Of a stretch of DNA of 64,000 bases, positions 9,966 through 18,715 are shown piece after piece. A program made the position numbers and the translations under genes. Under the pieces are notes generated by a model, which worked only from the letters and a program-made list of their open reading frames with translations, made no database searches and was not told the origin of the DNA. The stretch is from positions 1,850,001-1,914,000 of the forward strand of contig NZ_CP125378.1 of the NCBI RefSeq assembly GCF_034008635.1, in the 5' to 3' direction. Position 1 is the first letter of the stretch. Each line of letters opens with the position of its first letter. The DNA comes from Pseudomonas sp. P8_229. GTDB lineage: Bacteria > Pseudomonadota > Gammaproteobacteria > Pseudomonadales > Pseudomonadaceae.

Positions 9966-10784
9966 TCAGGATTTCGGGGCTTTCTCGTACAGCGGCATGA
10001 CCTTCGGAATCGCCGCCTGCAACGAGGCGATCCGGCTGGCCGAAGCCGGGTGGGTACTCATGAACTCTGGCGGTGCGCCTTCCGAGGCCTTGCTCATCTT
10101 GTTCCACAGGGTGATCGCGGCATTCGGGTTGTACCCGGCGCGGGCGGCCAGTTCGAGGCCGATCAGGTCGGCTTCGTTTTCGTTGGCGCGGCTGTTGGGC
10201 AAGGTCATGCCGTAGTTGGCGACGGTGTCGGCCAGCGCCAGACTGTCCTGACCCAGACCGAACAACGCGCCAGCGCCCTGCTTGGCCATTTCGATCCCGT
10301 AAGCCTTGGACATCGCTTCACGACCGTGCTCGCGCAGGGCGTGGGCGATTTCATGGCCCATCACTGCGGCGATTTCATCGTCGGTGAGTTTCAGGCTGTC
10401 GATCAGCCCGGTGTAGAAAATGATCTTGCCGCCAGGACCGCAGTTGGCGTTGAGCTCATCGCTCTTGATCAGGTTGACCTCCCACTGCCATTGCGCGGCA
10501 TCGGGGCGGAAATTCGGCGCCTGGGCGATCAGCCGGTTGGCAATCGCCTGAACCCGCTTGGCCTCCGGGCTGCTCTTGTCCAGCACGCCTTTGCTCGACG
10601 CTTCGCCAACGGTCTTCTGATAGGACTGGGCATACATCTGGTCGACCTCTTGCGAGGACAGCATGCTGAACATGTACTGCTTGCGCTCCACCCCCACGGC
10701 TCCGCCGCTGGTGGTGTTGACTGACTGACAACCGGCCAGCAACAGCGCTGCGCTCAGTGCACTTACAACCAATGTCTTGTTCAT
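9966..10784 (-). CDS. M48-family metallopeptidase lipoprotein (LoiP/YcaL-like)
   Basis: 272 residues. The N-terminus is a lipoprotein signal with lipobox LLAGC (Cys19), so the protein is probably anchored in the periplasmic face of a membrane. The zinc motif [11 protein letters not shown] lies near residue 145, and a downstream glutamate lies in [18 protein letters not shown], as in peptidase family M48. Related E. coli proteins (LoiP, YcaL, BepA) act in envelope quality control. Without the TPR domain of BepA, this resembles LoiP. It is divergent from the chemoreceptor at 11048, with about 260 bases between the two starts. Confidence 0.9.
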   Translation of the reverse strand: MNKTLVVSALSAALLLAGCQSVNTTSGGAVGVERKQYMFSMLSSQEVDQMYAQSYQKTVGEASSKGVLDKSSPEAKRVQAIANRLIAQAPNFRPDAAQWQWEVNLIKSDELNANCGPGGKIIFYTGLIDSLKLTDDEIAAVMGHEIAHALREHGREAMSKAYGIEMAKQGAGALFGLGQDSLALADTVANYGMTLPNSRANENEADLIGLELAARAGYNPNAAITLWNKMSKASEGAPPEFMSTHPASASRIASLQAAIPKVMPLYEKAPKS

Positions 10785-11047
10785 TCAAAAGCTCCCTGAA
10801 AACATGCGCGTATCCTAGGCGGGTAATTGTATCGACGCCAGATACAACAGACGTGTTGCAGTGTCTTTTCGACGTTTCCCACCACCCCTGTCGTAAAAAA
10901 TTCACAGCGACCGGCGAACCCGCTACCACTGCGTCGCACACCGATCCATTTGCGACATCCCCCGCCCCATTGTTCCGCTCAGCACTCATGGCGCAATGCC
11001 TGCTGCCGATACAACAGCGCAGACGTCCTCTTGCGTGCGGAGCTCCC

Positions 11048-13189
11048 ATGAAGTTCAAGTCGATCCAGTTTTCCGTCGCCGCCCTGGCCGGCGCCATTGT
11101 CCTCAGCGTGGTCGCCGCGCTGGTGCTGTACGCGCTGTTTTCCGGCGCCCGTACGCAAGAGATGGTGCAACAGCGCACGCAGGCGCAGTTCGAGCAAGTC
11201 ATCGAACAACGCCTGACCTCGCTGGCGCAGACCCAGGTCAGCCAGATCCAGCGCGAACTCGAAGCGCCGCTGCTGATTGCCGGCGGACTGGTGCGCGTCA
11301 ACGCCCTGCTCGGCACGCCGGGCGCCGATGGTCAGCCGCGCCTGACCGTCAGCCGCAAGCAGTTGATCAGCCTGATCAAAGAGAACGTCGAGAAGAATCC
11401 GAAGATTCTCGGCACTTACATCGGCTGGGAAAAGAACGCACTGGACCACAATGACGCAGCCTACGTCGGCACCAGCGTGGTGGGTATCGACGCAGCCAAC
11501 GGGCGCTTCCTGCCATGGTGGTTCCGCAACGACGACGGCACCCTCGGCCTGGACAAACTGGCGGACGTCGACGACCAGAAAGTCCTGTCCACCGGCGTGC
11601 GCGCCAGCGAATACTACCTGTGCTCGAAAGAGAGCAAAAAATCCTGCGTGATCGATCCGGCGCCGTACAAGGTCGGCGACAAGATCGTCATGCTCGCCTC
11701 GTTCATTGAGCCGATCATGCTCAACGGCGCATTCCAGGGCATTGTCGGCGCCGACCTGTCGGTGAACTTCATCCAGGACATGCTCCTCGGCGCCAACCAG
11801 AAACTCTACAGCGGTGCCGGGCAAATGGCCCTGATCGGCGGCAACGGCCGGATCGTTGCCTACACCAAGGACCCAAGCAAGTTCGGTGAGAAGGTCAGCG
11901 ACATCCTCGACGCCGAGCAGATCGCCAACATGGCCAATCTCAAGCGCGGCGAAGTCACCTACTCGGTCAACAAGGACAAGGGCCGCATCGAGTTGTACCT
12001 GCCGTTCGGCATCGGCCAGACCGACGCCCGCTGGACCTTGATGCTGCAATTGCCGCTGAACGCAGTGATGGCGGATCTGCAGAAGCTCCAGGCCGACCTC
12101 GATGCCCAGCGCAAATCCGATACCTTCGGCATGGCCATCGTCGGTCTGATCATCGCCGGCGTCGGCCTGCTGGTGATCTGGCTGGTCGGTCACGGCATCG
12201 CCCGACCACTCAAGCAAATGGTCGCCATGCTGGATGACATCGCCAAAGGTGAAGGCGATCTGACTCGTCGCTTGAGCAGTGATCGCAGCGATGAGCTCGG
12301 CTCGATTGCCAAGGGCTTCAACACCTTCCTCGCCAAGTTGCAGGCGATGATCACGCAGGTGGTGACGTCGGTGCAGAGCGTCAGCGATTCCTCTGAACAC
12401 ACCGCCGACATCGCAATTCGCACCAACATCGGCATTCAGAAACAAATGGCCGAGATCGATCAGGTCGCCACCGCCGTGCAGGAAATGACCGCGACTGCGC
12501 AAGACGTCGCGCGCAACGCCACCCAGGCCGCGCAAGCCGCCAGCCATGCGGATCAGGCCGCAGGGCAAGGCATGCAGATTGTCCGTGACACCTCGAATTC
12601 GATTGGCGTGCTGGCGGTGGAAATCGGCAAAGCCGTGGAGGTGGTGCAGGCCCTGGCCAAGGACAGCGAGAACATCAACGCGATCCTCACCGCGATTCGC
12701 GGGATCGCCGAACAGACCAACCTGCTGGCGCTGAACGCGGCGATCGAAGCGGCGCGTGCCGGCGAACAAGGGCGCGGTTTTGCCGTGGTGGCGGACGAGG
12801 TGCGCAATCTGGCGCAGAAGACCCAGAAGGCCACCGAAGAAATCCAGAGCATGATCCAGCAACTGCAACAGGGCACCCGCGATGTCGTGCGGGTCATGGA
12901 AGACAGCCAGAACCGTACCGATGAAAGCGTGCAGCACGCGGCGAAAGCGGCTCAAGCGCTGGAAACGATTACTCAGGCGGTGTCGGTGATCAACGACATG
13001 AACACGCAGATTGCCAGTGCGGCCGAAGAACAGAGCGCGGTGGCGGATGACATCAACCGCAATGTGATCAACATCGGGCAAGTGGCCAATGAAGTGGCGG
13101 GCGGTGCGGATGAGTCGAGTTCGGCGAGCGCGGATTTGACCAAATTGGCTGAGCAGCAGCGGCGGTTGATCAATCAGTTCAAGGTCTGA
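11048..13189 (+). CDS. Methyl-accepting chemotaxis protein with dCache sensor domain
   Basis: 713 residues from ATG 11048; the frame is open upstream to 10757, but that stretch lacks protein-like sequence. A first membrane helix is near residues 8-30. A large periplasmic domain spans about 31-360 with double-Cache features ([35 protein letters not shown]). The second membrane helix is about 361-384, followed by a HAMP domain ([20 protein letters not shown]). The conserved signalling tip [20 protein letters not shown] is near residue 552. Length and layout resemble the TlpQ/McpU amine receptors of Pseudomonas, but the ligand is not established. No C-terminal CheR-binding pentapeptide was seen. 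Confidence 0.93.
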   Translation: MKFKSIQFSVAALAGAIVLSVVAALVLYALFSGARTQEMVQQRTQAQFEQVIEQRLTSLAQTQVSQIQRELEAPLLIAGGLVRVNALLGTPGADGQPRLTVSRKQLISLIKENVEKNPKILGTYIGWEKNALDHNDAAYVGTSVVGIDAANGRFLPWWFRNDDGTLGLDKLADVDDQKVLSTGVRASEYYLCSKESKKSCVIDPAPYKVGDKIVMLASFIEPIMLNGAFQGIVGADLSVNFIQDMLLGANQKLYSGAGQMALIGGNGRIVAYTKDPSKFGEKVSDILDAEQIANMANLKRGEVTYSVNKDKGRIELYLPFGIGQTDARWTLMLQLPLNAVMADLQKLQADLDAQRKSDTFGMAIVGLIIAGVGLLVIWLVGHGIARPLKQMVAMLDDIAKGEGDLTRRLSSDRSDELGSIAKGFNTFLAKLQAMITQVVTSVQSVSDSSEHTADIAIRTNIGIQKQMAEIDQVATAVQEMTATAQDVARNATQAAQAASHADQAAGQGMQIVRDTSNSIGVLAVEIGKAVEVVQALAKDSENINAILTAIRGIAEQTNLLALNAAIEAARAGEQGRGFAVVADEVRNLAQKTQKATEEIQSMIQQLQQGTRDVVRVMEDSQNRTDESVQHAAKAAQALETITQAVSVINDMNTQIASAAEEQSAVADDINRNVINIGQVANEVAGGADESSSASADLTKLAEQQRRLINQFKV

Positions 13190-13200
13190 AAAGCGAAAAG

Positions 13201-13516
13201 CACCCTCACCCCAGCCCTCTCCCGGAGGGAGAGGGGGGCCGACCGAGTTGTCTCCTGTCATACATCGACCTGAAATAACCAGTCGATTATGGATTCAAAG
13301 CAGAGCGTTCAAGTCGGTGTATTTCTTCAATATCCCCCAATCGGTCCCCTCTCCCTCTGGGAGGGAGAGGGGGCCGACCGAGTTGTCTCCTGTCATACAT
13401 CGACCTGAAATAACCAGTCGATTATGGATTCAAAGCAGAGCGTTCAAGTCGGTGTATTTCTTCAATATCCCCCAATCGGTCCCCTCTCCCTCTGGGAGAG
13501 GGCTAGGGTGAGGGGC
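13201..13516. repeat. 135-bp tandem duplication bounded by CCCTCACCC-type palindromes
   Basis: Two copies of a 135-bp unit begin at GACCGAGTTG 13241 and 13376. The first 123 bases of each (13241-13363 and 13376-13498) match without a difference by eye. The outer ends are inverted: CCCTCACCCCAGCCCTCTCCC at the left and GGGAGAGGGCTAGGGTGAGGGG at the right, a repeat common in Pseudomonas. The unit includes CGACC...GGTCG-type inversions but no credible gene. Confidence 0.9.
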
Positions 13517-13532
13517 TTTTGATCTACAGGCT

Positions 13533-14156
13533 TTAACCCGGGGTCAAACACTCCGGCCCATTGAGTTTCGGATCATTGATCAGATTCGCCAACACCCGCT
13601 CACGCAGCGCCGCCGGTTCACTGGCCAGCAAACCCTGCAACACATGCAACGGCGTCTCCGGATCCAGCCACGCCGCCTGCCCCGCCTCATCGAGAATCAA
13701 CGGCCGGCGCTGGCTCGACGCCGGTTGGGTAATCACCGCCGTACTCAACCAGACCTGTTCCTGCACCGGATACGCCTCCCAGATCGCCGCAAAAAACAAT
13801 GACGAGCCCTCCCCCGGCGTCAGCCAGAACGGCCGCTTGCGCTGGGTCCCGCGCCATTCGTAAAAACCGTTGGCCGGCAGCAGGCAGCGGCGCAGACGCA
13901 AGGCTTCGCGGAACATAGGTTGCTCGGCCACGGTTTCCGCCCGGGCATGTGCCGGTGTTTTCGACAGATCGGTCAGCCACGGCGGCGTCAGGCCCCAACG
14001 GGCGCGGGCCAGCGAGCGCGTGCCGTCGGCCTCGGCACGCAGCATCAACACCGAATCATTGGGGGAAATGTTCCACTGCGCCTGCTGATCGGCGGGAAAA
14101 CCAGGCAGGGCCGCGAAGTCGCGGTTCCAGCGAAACAGGGCATAACGTCCACACAT
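13533..14156 (-). CDS. SRAP-family protein (YedK/HMCES-like) with altered active site
   Basis: 207 residues beginning MCGRYALFRW. SRAP proteins remove the initiator Met and use Cys2 to crosslink abasic sites in single-stranded DNA. Cys2 and the NGFYEW motif with Glu100 are present. However, the usual asparagine of N-A-R-A-E-T is His70 (AHARAETV), and the usual histidine of H-x-R-M-P is a serine (Ser148, SQRRPLIL). Two of the four residues lining the YedK pocket therefore differ, which suggests a modified or lost crosslink chemistry. The fold call is firm; the activity call is open. It is convergent with the repeat block and upstream of nothing obvious for SOS. Confidence 0.88.
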   Translation of the reverse strand: MCGRYALFRWNRDFAALPGFPADQQAQWNISPNDSVLMLRAEADGTRSLARARWGLTPPWLTDLSKTPAHARAETVAEQPMFREALRLRRCLLPANGFYEWRGTQRKRPFWLTPGEGSSLFFAAIWEAYPVQEQVWLSTAVITQPASSQRRPLILDEAGQAAWLDPETPLHVLQGLLASEPAALRERVLANLINDPKLNGPECLTPG

Positions 14157-14192
14157 GGGGCAACACGACTCAGAAGTAAAACGAACGCCAGC

Positions 14193-14453
14193 CTAACAGA
14201 CCAGCGTGCCGGGGAAGCTCTCCGGTTCATCGCCGGGCAGCGGCAGCGCGGCATTGTACGCAGTGATCAGCTCGCGGGCGTACTCGGCCTGATCGTTATC
14301 GACCGACAGGCCGAGCAGGCCGAAAATCGGCAACTCACCCGTGCCGCCGAGCAGATCCCGGCCCACCAGGTGCGCCTCGATGCCTTCGCTGGCGAGCATG
14401 CCCTTGAGCATTTCGCCTTCCATCAGGTTTTCCGGCTCGTAGATTCGCTGCAT
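14193..14453 (-). CDS. DUF2007 small protein
   Basis: 86 residues. The N-terminal two thirds (QRIYEPENLMEGEMLKGMLA, then SEGIEAHLVGRDLLGGTGELP) match the DUF2007 family, small beta-alpha-beta proteins often labelled putative signal transducers because of a PII-like fold. No enzymatic residues can be pointed to. It lies 9 bases downstream of the CPXCG protein gene and is likely co-transcribed with it. Function unknown. Confidence 0.85.
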   Translation of the reverse strand: MQRIYEPENLMEGEMLKGMLASEGIEAHLVGRDLLGGTGELPIFGLLGLSVDNDQAEYARELITAYNAALPLPGDEPESFPGTLVC

Positions 14454-14462
14454 GCGCGCCCC

Positions 14463-14645
14463 TCACTCGTTTTCGCTGTGGACTTCGAGCATCCATTCCC
14501 GACCATCGGTTTGCAGCGTGAACTTGATCGGCCTGCAGCACACAGGGCAGTCCTCTATGTAGGTCTGATCCCCGGCCGACAAATCCAGAACAGCTTCAGC
14601 TTCCTCACCACAATACGGACATTCGTAGCGCTCGGTTTCCAGCAT
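14463..14645 (-). CDS. CPXCG-motif cysteine-rich small protein
   Basis: 60 residues. Two cysteine pairs, CPYCGEE near residue 9 and CPVCCRP near residue 33, form a likely zinc ribbon. The family is conserved in gammaproteobacteria without an assigned role. ATG 14645 is preferred over the GTG three bases upstream because GGGAG lies at a normal distance. It is transcribed ahead of the DUF2007 gene, and divergent from the PlsC-like acyltransferase. Confidence 0.85.
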   Translation of the reverse strand: MLETERYECPYCGEEAEAVLDLSAGDQTYIEDCPVCCRPIKFTLQTDGREWMLEVHSENE

Positions 14646-14784
14646 CACGGTCTCCCAGGTGACTTGTGCGTATAATCGCCGGTCTATTTGCAGGGCTATT
14701 TTTGTCTGGCTACTTTTTCAGACCGTGCCCCGCGGGTTTTCGATCAAATCCTTTACTTACCCTAGCCGTTTCCAACAAGAGAGC

Positions 14785-15951
14785 ATGATGGGCGAATTCG
14801 ATGCCATCCGACCTTACGACGACAGCGAAGTACCTGTGGTACTGGCAAGACTGCTCGGCGACAAGGCGTTTCTAGATATCCTCACCCACTTCCGCTTCCC
14901 GCGTTTTGCCGGTGCCTTCGGCTGGATGCTCAAACCACTTATAGCCCATCGGCTGCGTCGTGAGTTCGCCGACGTGACATCGGTGGCGACTTTGCAGGAC
15001 AAGGTCGAGTCCTACGTCGACCACACCATCGAGCGCGCCACCGACGGCGTGACCTACACCGGGGTCGAGCAATTCAAGTCCGGCAGCGCTTATCTGTTCA
15101 TCGCCAACCACCGCGACATCGTGATGGACCCGGCCTTCGTCAACTACGCCGTGTACCACGCCGGCCTGCCGACGCCGCGCATCGCAATCGGCGATAACCT
15201 GCTGCAAAAGCCGTTTGTCAGCGATCTGATGCGCCTGAACAAGAGCTTCATCGTTCATCGTTCGATCACCGGCCGTCGCGAGAAGATGGCCGCGTATCAA
15301 CTGTTGTCGGCGTACATCAACTATTCGATCCGCAACGATTGCGCCTCGATCTGGATCGCTCAGGCCGAAGGCCGGGCCAAGGATGGCGATGACCGCACCG
15401 AGTCGGCGATCCTCAAGATGTTCCACATGAGCCGCAAGGACGAGCCGTTCGGCGAAGTCATCCAGTCGCTGAACCTGACCCCGGTGTCGATCAGCTACGA
15501 ATACGACCCGTGCGACCAGGCCAAGGCCCGCGAACTGTACATCCGCGCCACCACTGGCACCTACGTCAAGGCGCCGGGCGAGGATGACGTGAGCATTGCC
15601 AAGGGCATCACCGGCTACAAGGGCCGGGTGCACGTGAACTTCGCCGCGCCGATCACCGAACTGTTCGAAGACACCAAGCAATTGGCAGTCGAGATGGACA
15701 AGCAGATTCTCGGCGGTTATCGCCTGTTCCCCGTGCATTACCTGGCGTACGCGCAGTGGGCCGATGCCGATCCGCAACTGAACGTGCCAAAAGCGGCCGA
15801 GGTGTTCCCGGCCGACGAACTGGCCAAGGCACAGGAAGAATGGCAGAGCCGGCTGGACGCCTGCCCTGAAGAGCACCGTCCGTATCTGGTGCTGCAATAT
15901 GCGACGCCGGTGCGCAATCAGTACCGCGTAAAAGCTGGGTTGCCGCTGTAG
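14785..15951 (+). CDS. PlsC-like 1-acylglycerol-3-phosphate acyltransferase
   Basis: 388 residues from ATG 14785 (a second ATG follows at 14788); AAGAGAG is just upstream. The frame continues upstream to 14659 but contains no domain sequence. The acyltransferase catalytic motif NHRDIVMD (NHxxxxD) is near residue 112. A second block, SIWIAQAEGRAKDGDD, corresponds to the EGTR-type substrate motif. The protein is larger than canonical PlsC (about 245 residues), with an extra N-terminal ~80 and a C-terminal ~120 residues, and no obvious membrane helices. Substrate and acceptor are uncertain; phospholipid or ornithine-lipid acylation is possible. Confidence 0.82.
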   Translation: MMGEFDAIRPYDDSEVPVVLARLLGDKAFLDILTHFRFPRFAGAFGWMLKPLIAHRLRREFADVTSVATLQDKVESYVDHTIERATDGVTYTGVEQFKSGSAYLFIANHRDIVMDPAFVNYAVYHAGLPTPRIAIGDNLLQKPFVSDLMRLNKSFIVHRSITGRREKMAAYQLLSAYINYSIRNDCASIWIAQAEGRAKDGDDRTESAILKMFHMSRKDEPFGEVIQSLNLTPVSISYEYDPCDQAKARELYIRATTGTYVKAPGEDDVSIAKGITGYKGRVHVNFAAPITELFEDTKQLAVEMDKQILGGYRLFPVHYLAYAQWADADPQLNVPKAAEVFPADELAKAQEEWQSRLDACPEEHRPYLVLQYATPVRNQYRVKAGLPL

Positions 15952-15970
15952 AACCTTTGGCAAATCCGAT

Positions 15971-16082
15971 TGTGGCGAGGGGGTTTATCCCCGATGGGGG
16001 TGCGCAGCGCCCCCTCTGTTTCCATCTGGAAAAAAGCATGGGCCTGCTGCGCAGTCCATCGGGGATAAATCCCCTCACCACA
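15971..16082. repeat. Paired repeat element (type GGGGATTTATCCCCG)
   Basis: TGTGGCGAGGGGGTTTATCC faces GGGGATAAATCCCCTCACCA, with GCGCAGCG inner palindromes. It lies between the convergent acyltransferase and small membrane protein genes. Confidence 0.9.
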
Positions 16083-16098
16083 AAGGCTTGCGTTGCTT

Positions 16099-16377
16099 TT
16101 AGTAGCGGGTGCTGACCCACGAGACGATCAGGGCCAGGCCGAGGCAGGCAAAACCAAAACGGTAGAAGAACCGGTTCATGCGCAACGTCGCCCAATCCAG
16201 TATCGGTTCGGCGTTCGGTTGGGCCTGGCGCTGGGCGGCGATGCTGGCCATGGCACGTTGTTCACGACGGCGGGTCGCGTGCAGCAGCCAACTGCCCGGG
16301 AAGGCCAGGGCCAGCGCCAGCAGGTTTATCAATTTGGCGGGATGGGCGGTAAACAGCGTCATCAAGTGCAGCGACAT
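16099..16377 (-). CDS. Small two-helix membrane protein, unknown function
   Basis: 92 residues from ATG 16377 (a GTG directly upstream is an alternative). One hydrophobic segment is near residues 15-35 (KLINLLALALAFPGSWLLH). A charged/glutamine-rich middle (TRRREQRAMASIAAQRQAQ) follows, and a second hydrophobic segment lies near residues 70-88. I do not recognise the family. It is probably an inner-membrane protein with both termini on the same side. It is divergent from the small ORF at 16572. Confidence 0.65.
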   Translation of the reverse strand: MSLHLMTLFTAHPAKLINLLALALAFPGSWLLHATRRREQRAMASIAAQRQAQPNAEPILDWATLRMNRFFYRFGFACLGLALIVSWVSTRY

Positions 16378-16571
16378 CACAGACCTCGGAACTGAATCGG
16401 TGTGGCAGACGCCCGTTCGACGACTGCGGCGCGGATTCTACCCAAACCCTCTTCCATCGCCCTAGCCTTTGCGACAAATAACCTGACAATCGACCGATGG
16501 CTGTCCTGTGTCACGGCTTCGTCATTTGGATCGGCCACCATGCGCGCCTCGAAACACACATGGAACGCGAC

Positions 16572-16778
16572 ATGCTTCACGCAGAAAACCAGGATCGCCT
16601 GTACCTCATCACCCCGACCGACGAACAGCAGAGCCTCGTCGGCAGCCTCGCCTTCAATGTCCAGGATCGCCATTGGCTGGTGTATTGCGCCCTCGGCGGG
16701 CATCAGCATGCGGATTTGCCCGAGACCGATTTGCTGACGGGCGTGAGCGTTCTCGACTTCTATTCACAAGCCGCCTGA
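16572..16778 (+). CDS. Small conserved-looking hypothetical protein
   Basis: 68 residues (MLHAENQDRLYLITPTDEQQ and onward), acidic and soluble, ending LLTGVSVLDFYSQAA. The start at 16572 follows GGAA; an in-frame ATG at 16560 would add four residues, and the open frame reaches 16497. No domain recognised. Codon use and composition match neighbouring genes, which supports it being real. The gene is followed by a REP doublet and a bidirectional terminator. Confidence 0.6.
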   Translation: MLHAENQDRLYLITPTDEQQSLVGSLAFNVQDRHWLVYCALGGHQHADLPETDLLTGVSVLDFYSQAA

Positions 16779-16789
16779 AACACCGTTGC

Positions 16790-16887
16790 CCCCTGTAGGA
16801 GTGAGCCTGCTCGCGAAGGCGGACGATCAGGAACCATTGATGTTGAATGTTAAATTGCAATCGCGAGCAGGCTCACTCCTACAGGGG
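16790..16887. repeat. Paired REP element (type CTGTAGGAGTGAGCCTGCTCG)
   Basis: CCCTGTAGGAGTGAGCCTGC is inverted as GCAGGCTCACTCCTACAGGG about 60 bases later. Other copies are at 21349, 27585 and 49171. Confidence 0.9.
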
Positions 16888-16920
16888 CAGCGTTGAGCCT
16901 GACTTAACAGTGAGTATGAA

Positions 16921-16956
16921 AAAGCCCGGGGCCATCGCTGGCACCGGGCTTTTTTA
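16921..16956. terminator. Bidirectional terminator between the small ORF and yajG
   Basis: AAGCCCGG (16922-16929) pairs with CCGGGCTT (16944-16951), with A residues on one side and a T run on the other, serving both convergent genes. Confidence 0.85.
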
Positions 16957-16971
16957 CATTCGCCAAAAAAC

Positions 16972-17556
16972 TTACTCGGCGAGGATCTGACCCACGGTCG
17001 GGTCCTTGAACAGACGGGTCAAGGCGTCGCTCAACACATCGCTGACCAGCTTGGTGTTGGTTTCCTGGTTCGGCGCCATGCCGAAACGCTGGTCCAGCGA
17101 AGCGCCGTAACGGCCGCTGTAGCGACGGTTGCCGCTCTGCACGTCGGAACGGAAGGTCGCGCCGATGGTAGCTTCGGTCACGTACATGCCCTCTTTGGGC
17201 GACTGGTACTTCAGCTCGGTCAGGGTCACGGTCAGCTGCGGCGCGTTCATCGCGTTGCTGGTCGGGGTGAAGCCGAGCAGACGCACGGCGGCTTCAGCCT
17301 GAGCCTGCAGCTTAGGCAGGATTTGCTCGCGCTGTACGGTGATAGCGCTGGTTTCCGGGTACAGGCCACCACGGGTACCGAGGGTTGGCGACGGACGACC
17401 GTCAACCACGCGCACCACCACTTGCTGACCGTGGCCGACCGGCGCCAGCTGTGTGGTCAGCTTCGGTTCCGGGCTCAGTTGTTGCGGGCTGTGGGCGCAG
17501 CCAACCAGGGTCAAACTGGTCACAGTGATCAAACCGAACAACAGGCGTTGCAACAT
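16972..17556 (-). CDS. yajG: YajG-family lipoprotein
   Basis: 194 residues from ATG 17556, preceded by GGAG; an upstream extension to 17610 is rejected because the signal peptide starts at the chosen Met. The signal MLQRLLFGLITVTSLTLVGC ends in a lipobox, with Cys20 as the lipidation site. The mature part shows the YajG pattern, with VVVRVVDGRPSPTLGTRGG and a conserved LTVTLTELKY strand. YajG is an outer-membrane-associated lipoprotein of unknown function, found near ampG in some bacteria. It stands alone here, ending in a strong terminator. Confidence 0.87.
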   Translation of the reverse strand: MLQRLLFGLITVTSLTLVGCAHSPQQLSPEPKLTTQLAPVGHGQQVVVRVVDGRPSPTLGTRGGLYPETSAITVQREQILPKLQAQAEAAVRLLGFTPTSNAMNAPQLTVTLTELKYQSPKEGMYVTEATIGATFRSDVQSGNRRYSGRYGASLDQRFGMAPNQETNTKLVSDVLSDALTRLFKDPTVGQILAE

Positions 17557-17760
17557 GCTCTTTTCTCCAGAATCAGGCACAAACAGGCCGGCAGTATAGC
17601 GGTGGGCCACTGCGGGTCACCAGCACTCGACAGTGAATACTCAAATGTCTGACAAACCCTTGGGAAAGCGGTTCCTGTCACAGATTATTCACCGCCCATA
17701 CACCTTGGCGTCACGGCTGCCTGGCAAGCTTCAAAGCAGTCCTCCAACAAGGTACTCGCC

Positions 17761-17994
17761 ATGCGTTATCTGATCTCGTTGTTCGCCCCACGTCCGCTGC
17801 ACCGCAGCTTTGCCCTGCTCGACCGCAACGGCCATTGCCAGGCATTCAAGCAGTGCAGCCTGCAGCCAATGGGCGACGGCTGGGTGGAAATCGAAGAAAT
17901 CCGCCTCAACTGGTTGCACCAGCCACTGCCCGCCAGCGCCCGCGTCATACCGTCGCAGCCCCGCGCACGGGTACAGGCGATGTTGAGCATCTGA
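17761..17994 (+). CDS. Small hypothetical protein
   Basis: 77 residues (MRYLISLFAPRPLHRSFALL and onward), basic, with a short hydrophobic N-terminus that is not a clear signal peptide. The middle, GDGWVEIEEIRLNWLHQPLP, looks folded. I do not recognise the family. AAGGT lies about ten bases upstream of the ATG. It is followed directly by the long non-coding leader of mqo. Confidence 0.6.
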   Translation: MRYLISLFAPRPLHRSFALLDRNGHCQAFKQCSLQPMGDGWVEIEEIRLNWLHQPLPASARVIPSQPRARVQAMLSI

Positions 17995-18704
17995 CCGGAT
18001 GCCTAATAAAAGTCATTAAACACGAGCAACTGCCCGCATTTCTTCGATACAATCTCCCCCCGATTATAAGGACGTCTCCTGATCGGGCCCCGCAACAGCG
18101 TCAATGCGCTTGCATCGACATCAAAACCGCCCACAGAGAGCCGCCCACACAGATCGAGTGAAGTTGGCGCGCTTGCCTGTTCTTCCGGCAAAAACCCCCG
18201 CTTTTCGCGAATCTGCAGAGCTGTCATGACGCTCGGCCACCGCTTCTTTTTGCCCTTGCGGGCAGGGTGCCAAGCCTGGACAGCCCTTTTTTGAGGTTCA
18301 CGTCTTCAAAAGAGCGTGAAAAAAACGGGTTTTCACAACTTCACAAGAGTGTGGCGAGCAAATGAAAAGTTTTGCGTCTGAACATGCACCATTAGCGTCT
18401 GAAACAGCCCAACGACACAGGACCGGGTATACCTCGAATATCGGAGCCTGAAGCCTGTCCGCTACGGATTTGGTTGCACAAAAACGGATGTCTCGACCAT
18501 AAGTCGAATTGCCAGCTGCGTGCTGAAATGAGTTCATGGAGCTCTTGAAAGCCAAGCCGCATACATCCGTCGAAGTTGCGAAAAATTGCGAAGATTCGGA
18601 CATGGCGAACCTGACCATGGATAGCCTGGACACCACTGACCTGTCCCGGAACGCCTGGCAGCCATGCCGACAATTTGGTGCTGCAGATTTTGGAGACGCG
18701 TTAA
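17995..18704 (+). other. Long non-coding region/leader upstream of mqo
   Basis: 710 bases without a convincing gene. It is less GC-rich than the surroundings in 18290-18540. A short hairpin, TTGCCCTTGCGGGCAGG, lies near 18248. The minus-strand frame at 18003-18227 has no coding character. The last 170 bases contain a small upstream reading frame (see 18536). The mqo promoter should be here but its -35/-10 could not be fixed. Confidence 0.5.
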
Positions 18705-18715
18705 ATGGCGCATAA
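18536..18715 (+). CDS. Possible upstream ORF overlapping the mqo start
   Basis: An ATG at 18536 opens 59 codons ([20 protein letters not shown] to GDALNGA) and stops at 18713-18715, eleven bases inside mqo in the +1 frame. The ribosome site is weak (GAAATGAG). The stop/start overlap could couple translation to mqo, but the peptide matches nothing I recognise and may be chance. Confidence 0.25.
   Translation: MELLKAKPHTSVEVAKNCEDSDMANLTMDSLDTTDLSRNAWQPCRQFGAADFGDALNGA

Noticed and set aside
10979..13261. 760-residue minus-strand frame
   Set aside because: Mirror of the chemoreceptor; His/Asp/Leu-rich shadow sequence with no domain and no ribosome site.
13248..13511. 87-residue frame in the tandem repeat
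   Set aside because: Its apparent internal protein repeat is only the translation of the 135-bp DNA duplication.
13201..13516. Possible CRISPR array
   Set aside because: Only two long contiguous copies with no spacers and no cas genes in the window.
18003..18227. 74-residue minus-strand frame in the mqo leader
   Set aside because: No ribosome site, no recognisable pattern and composition unlike the coding neighbours.
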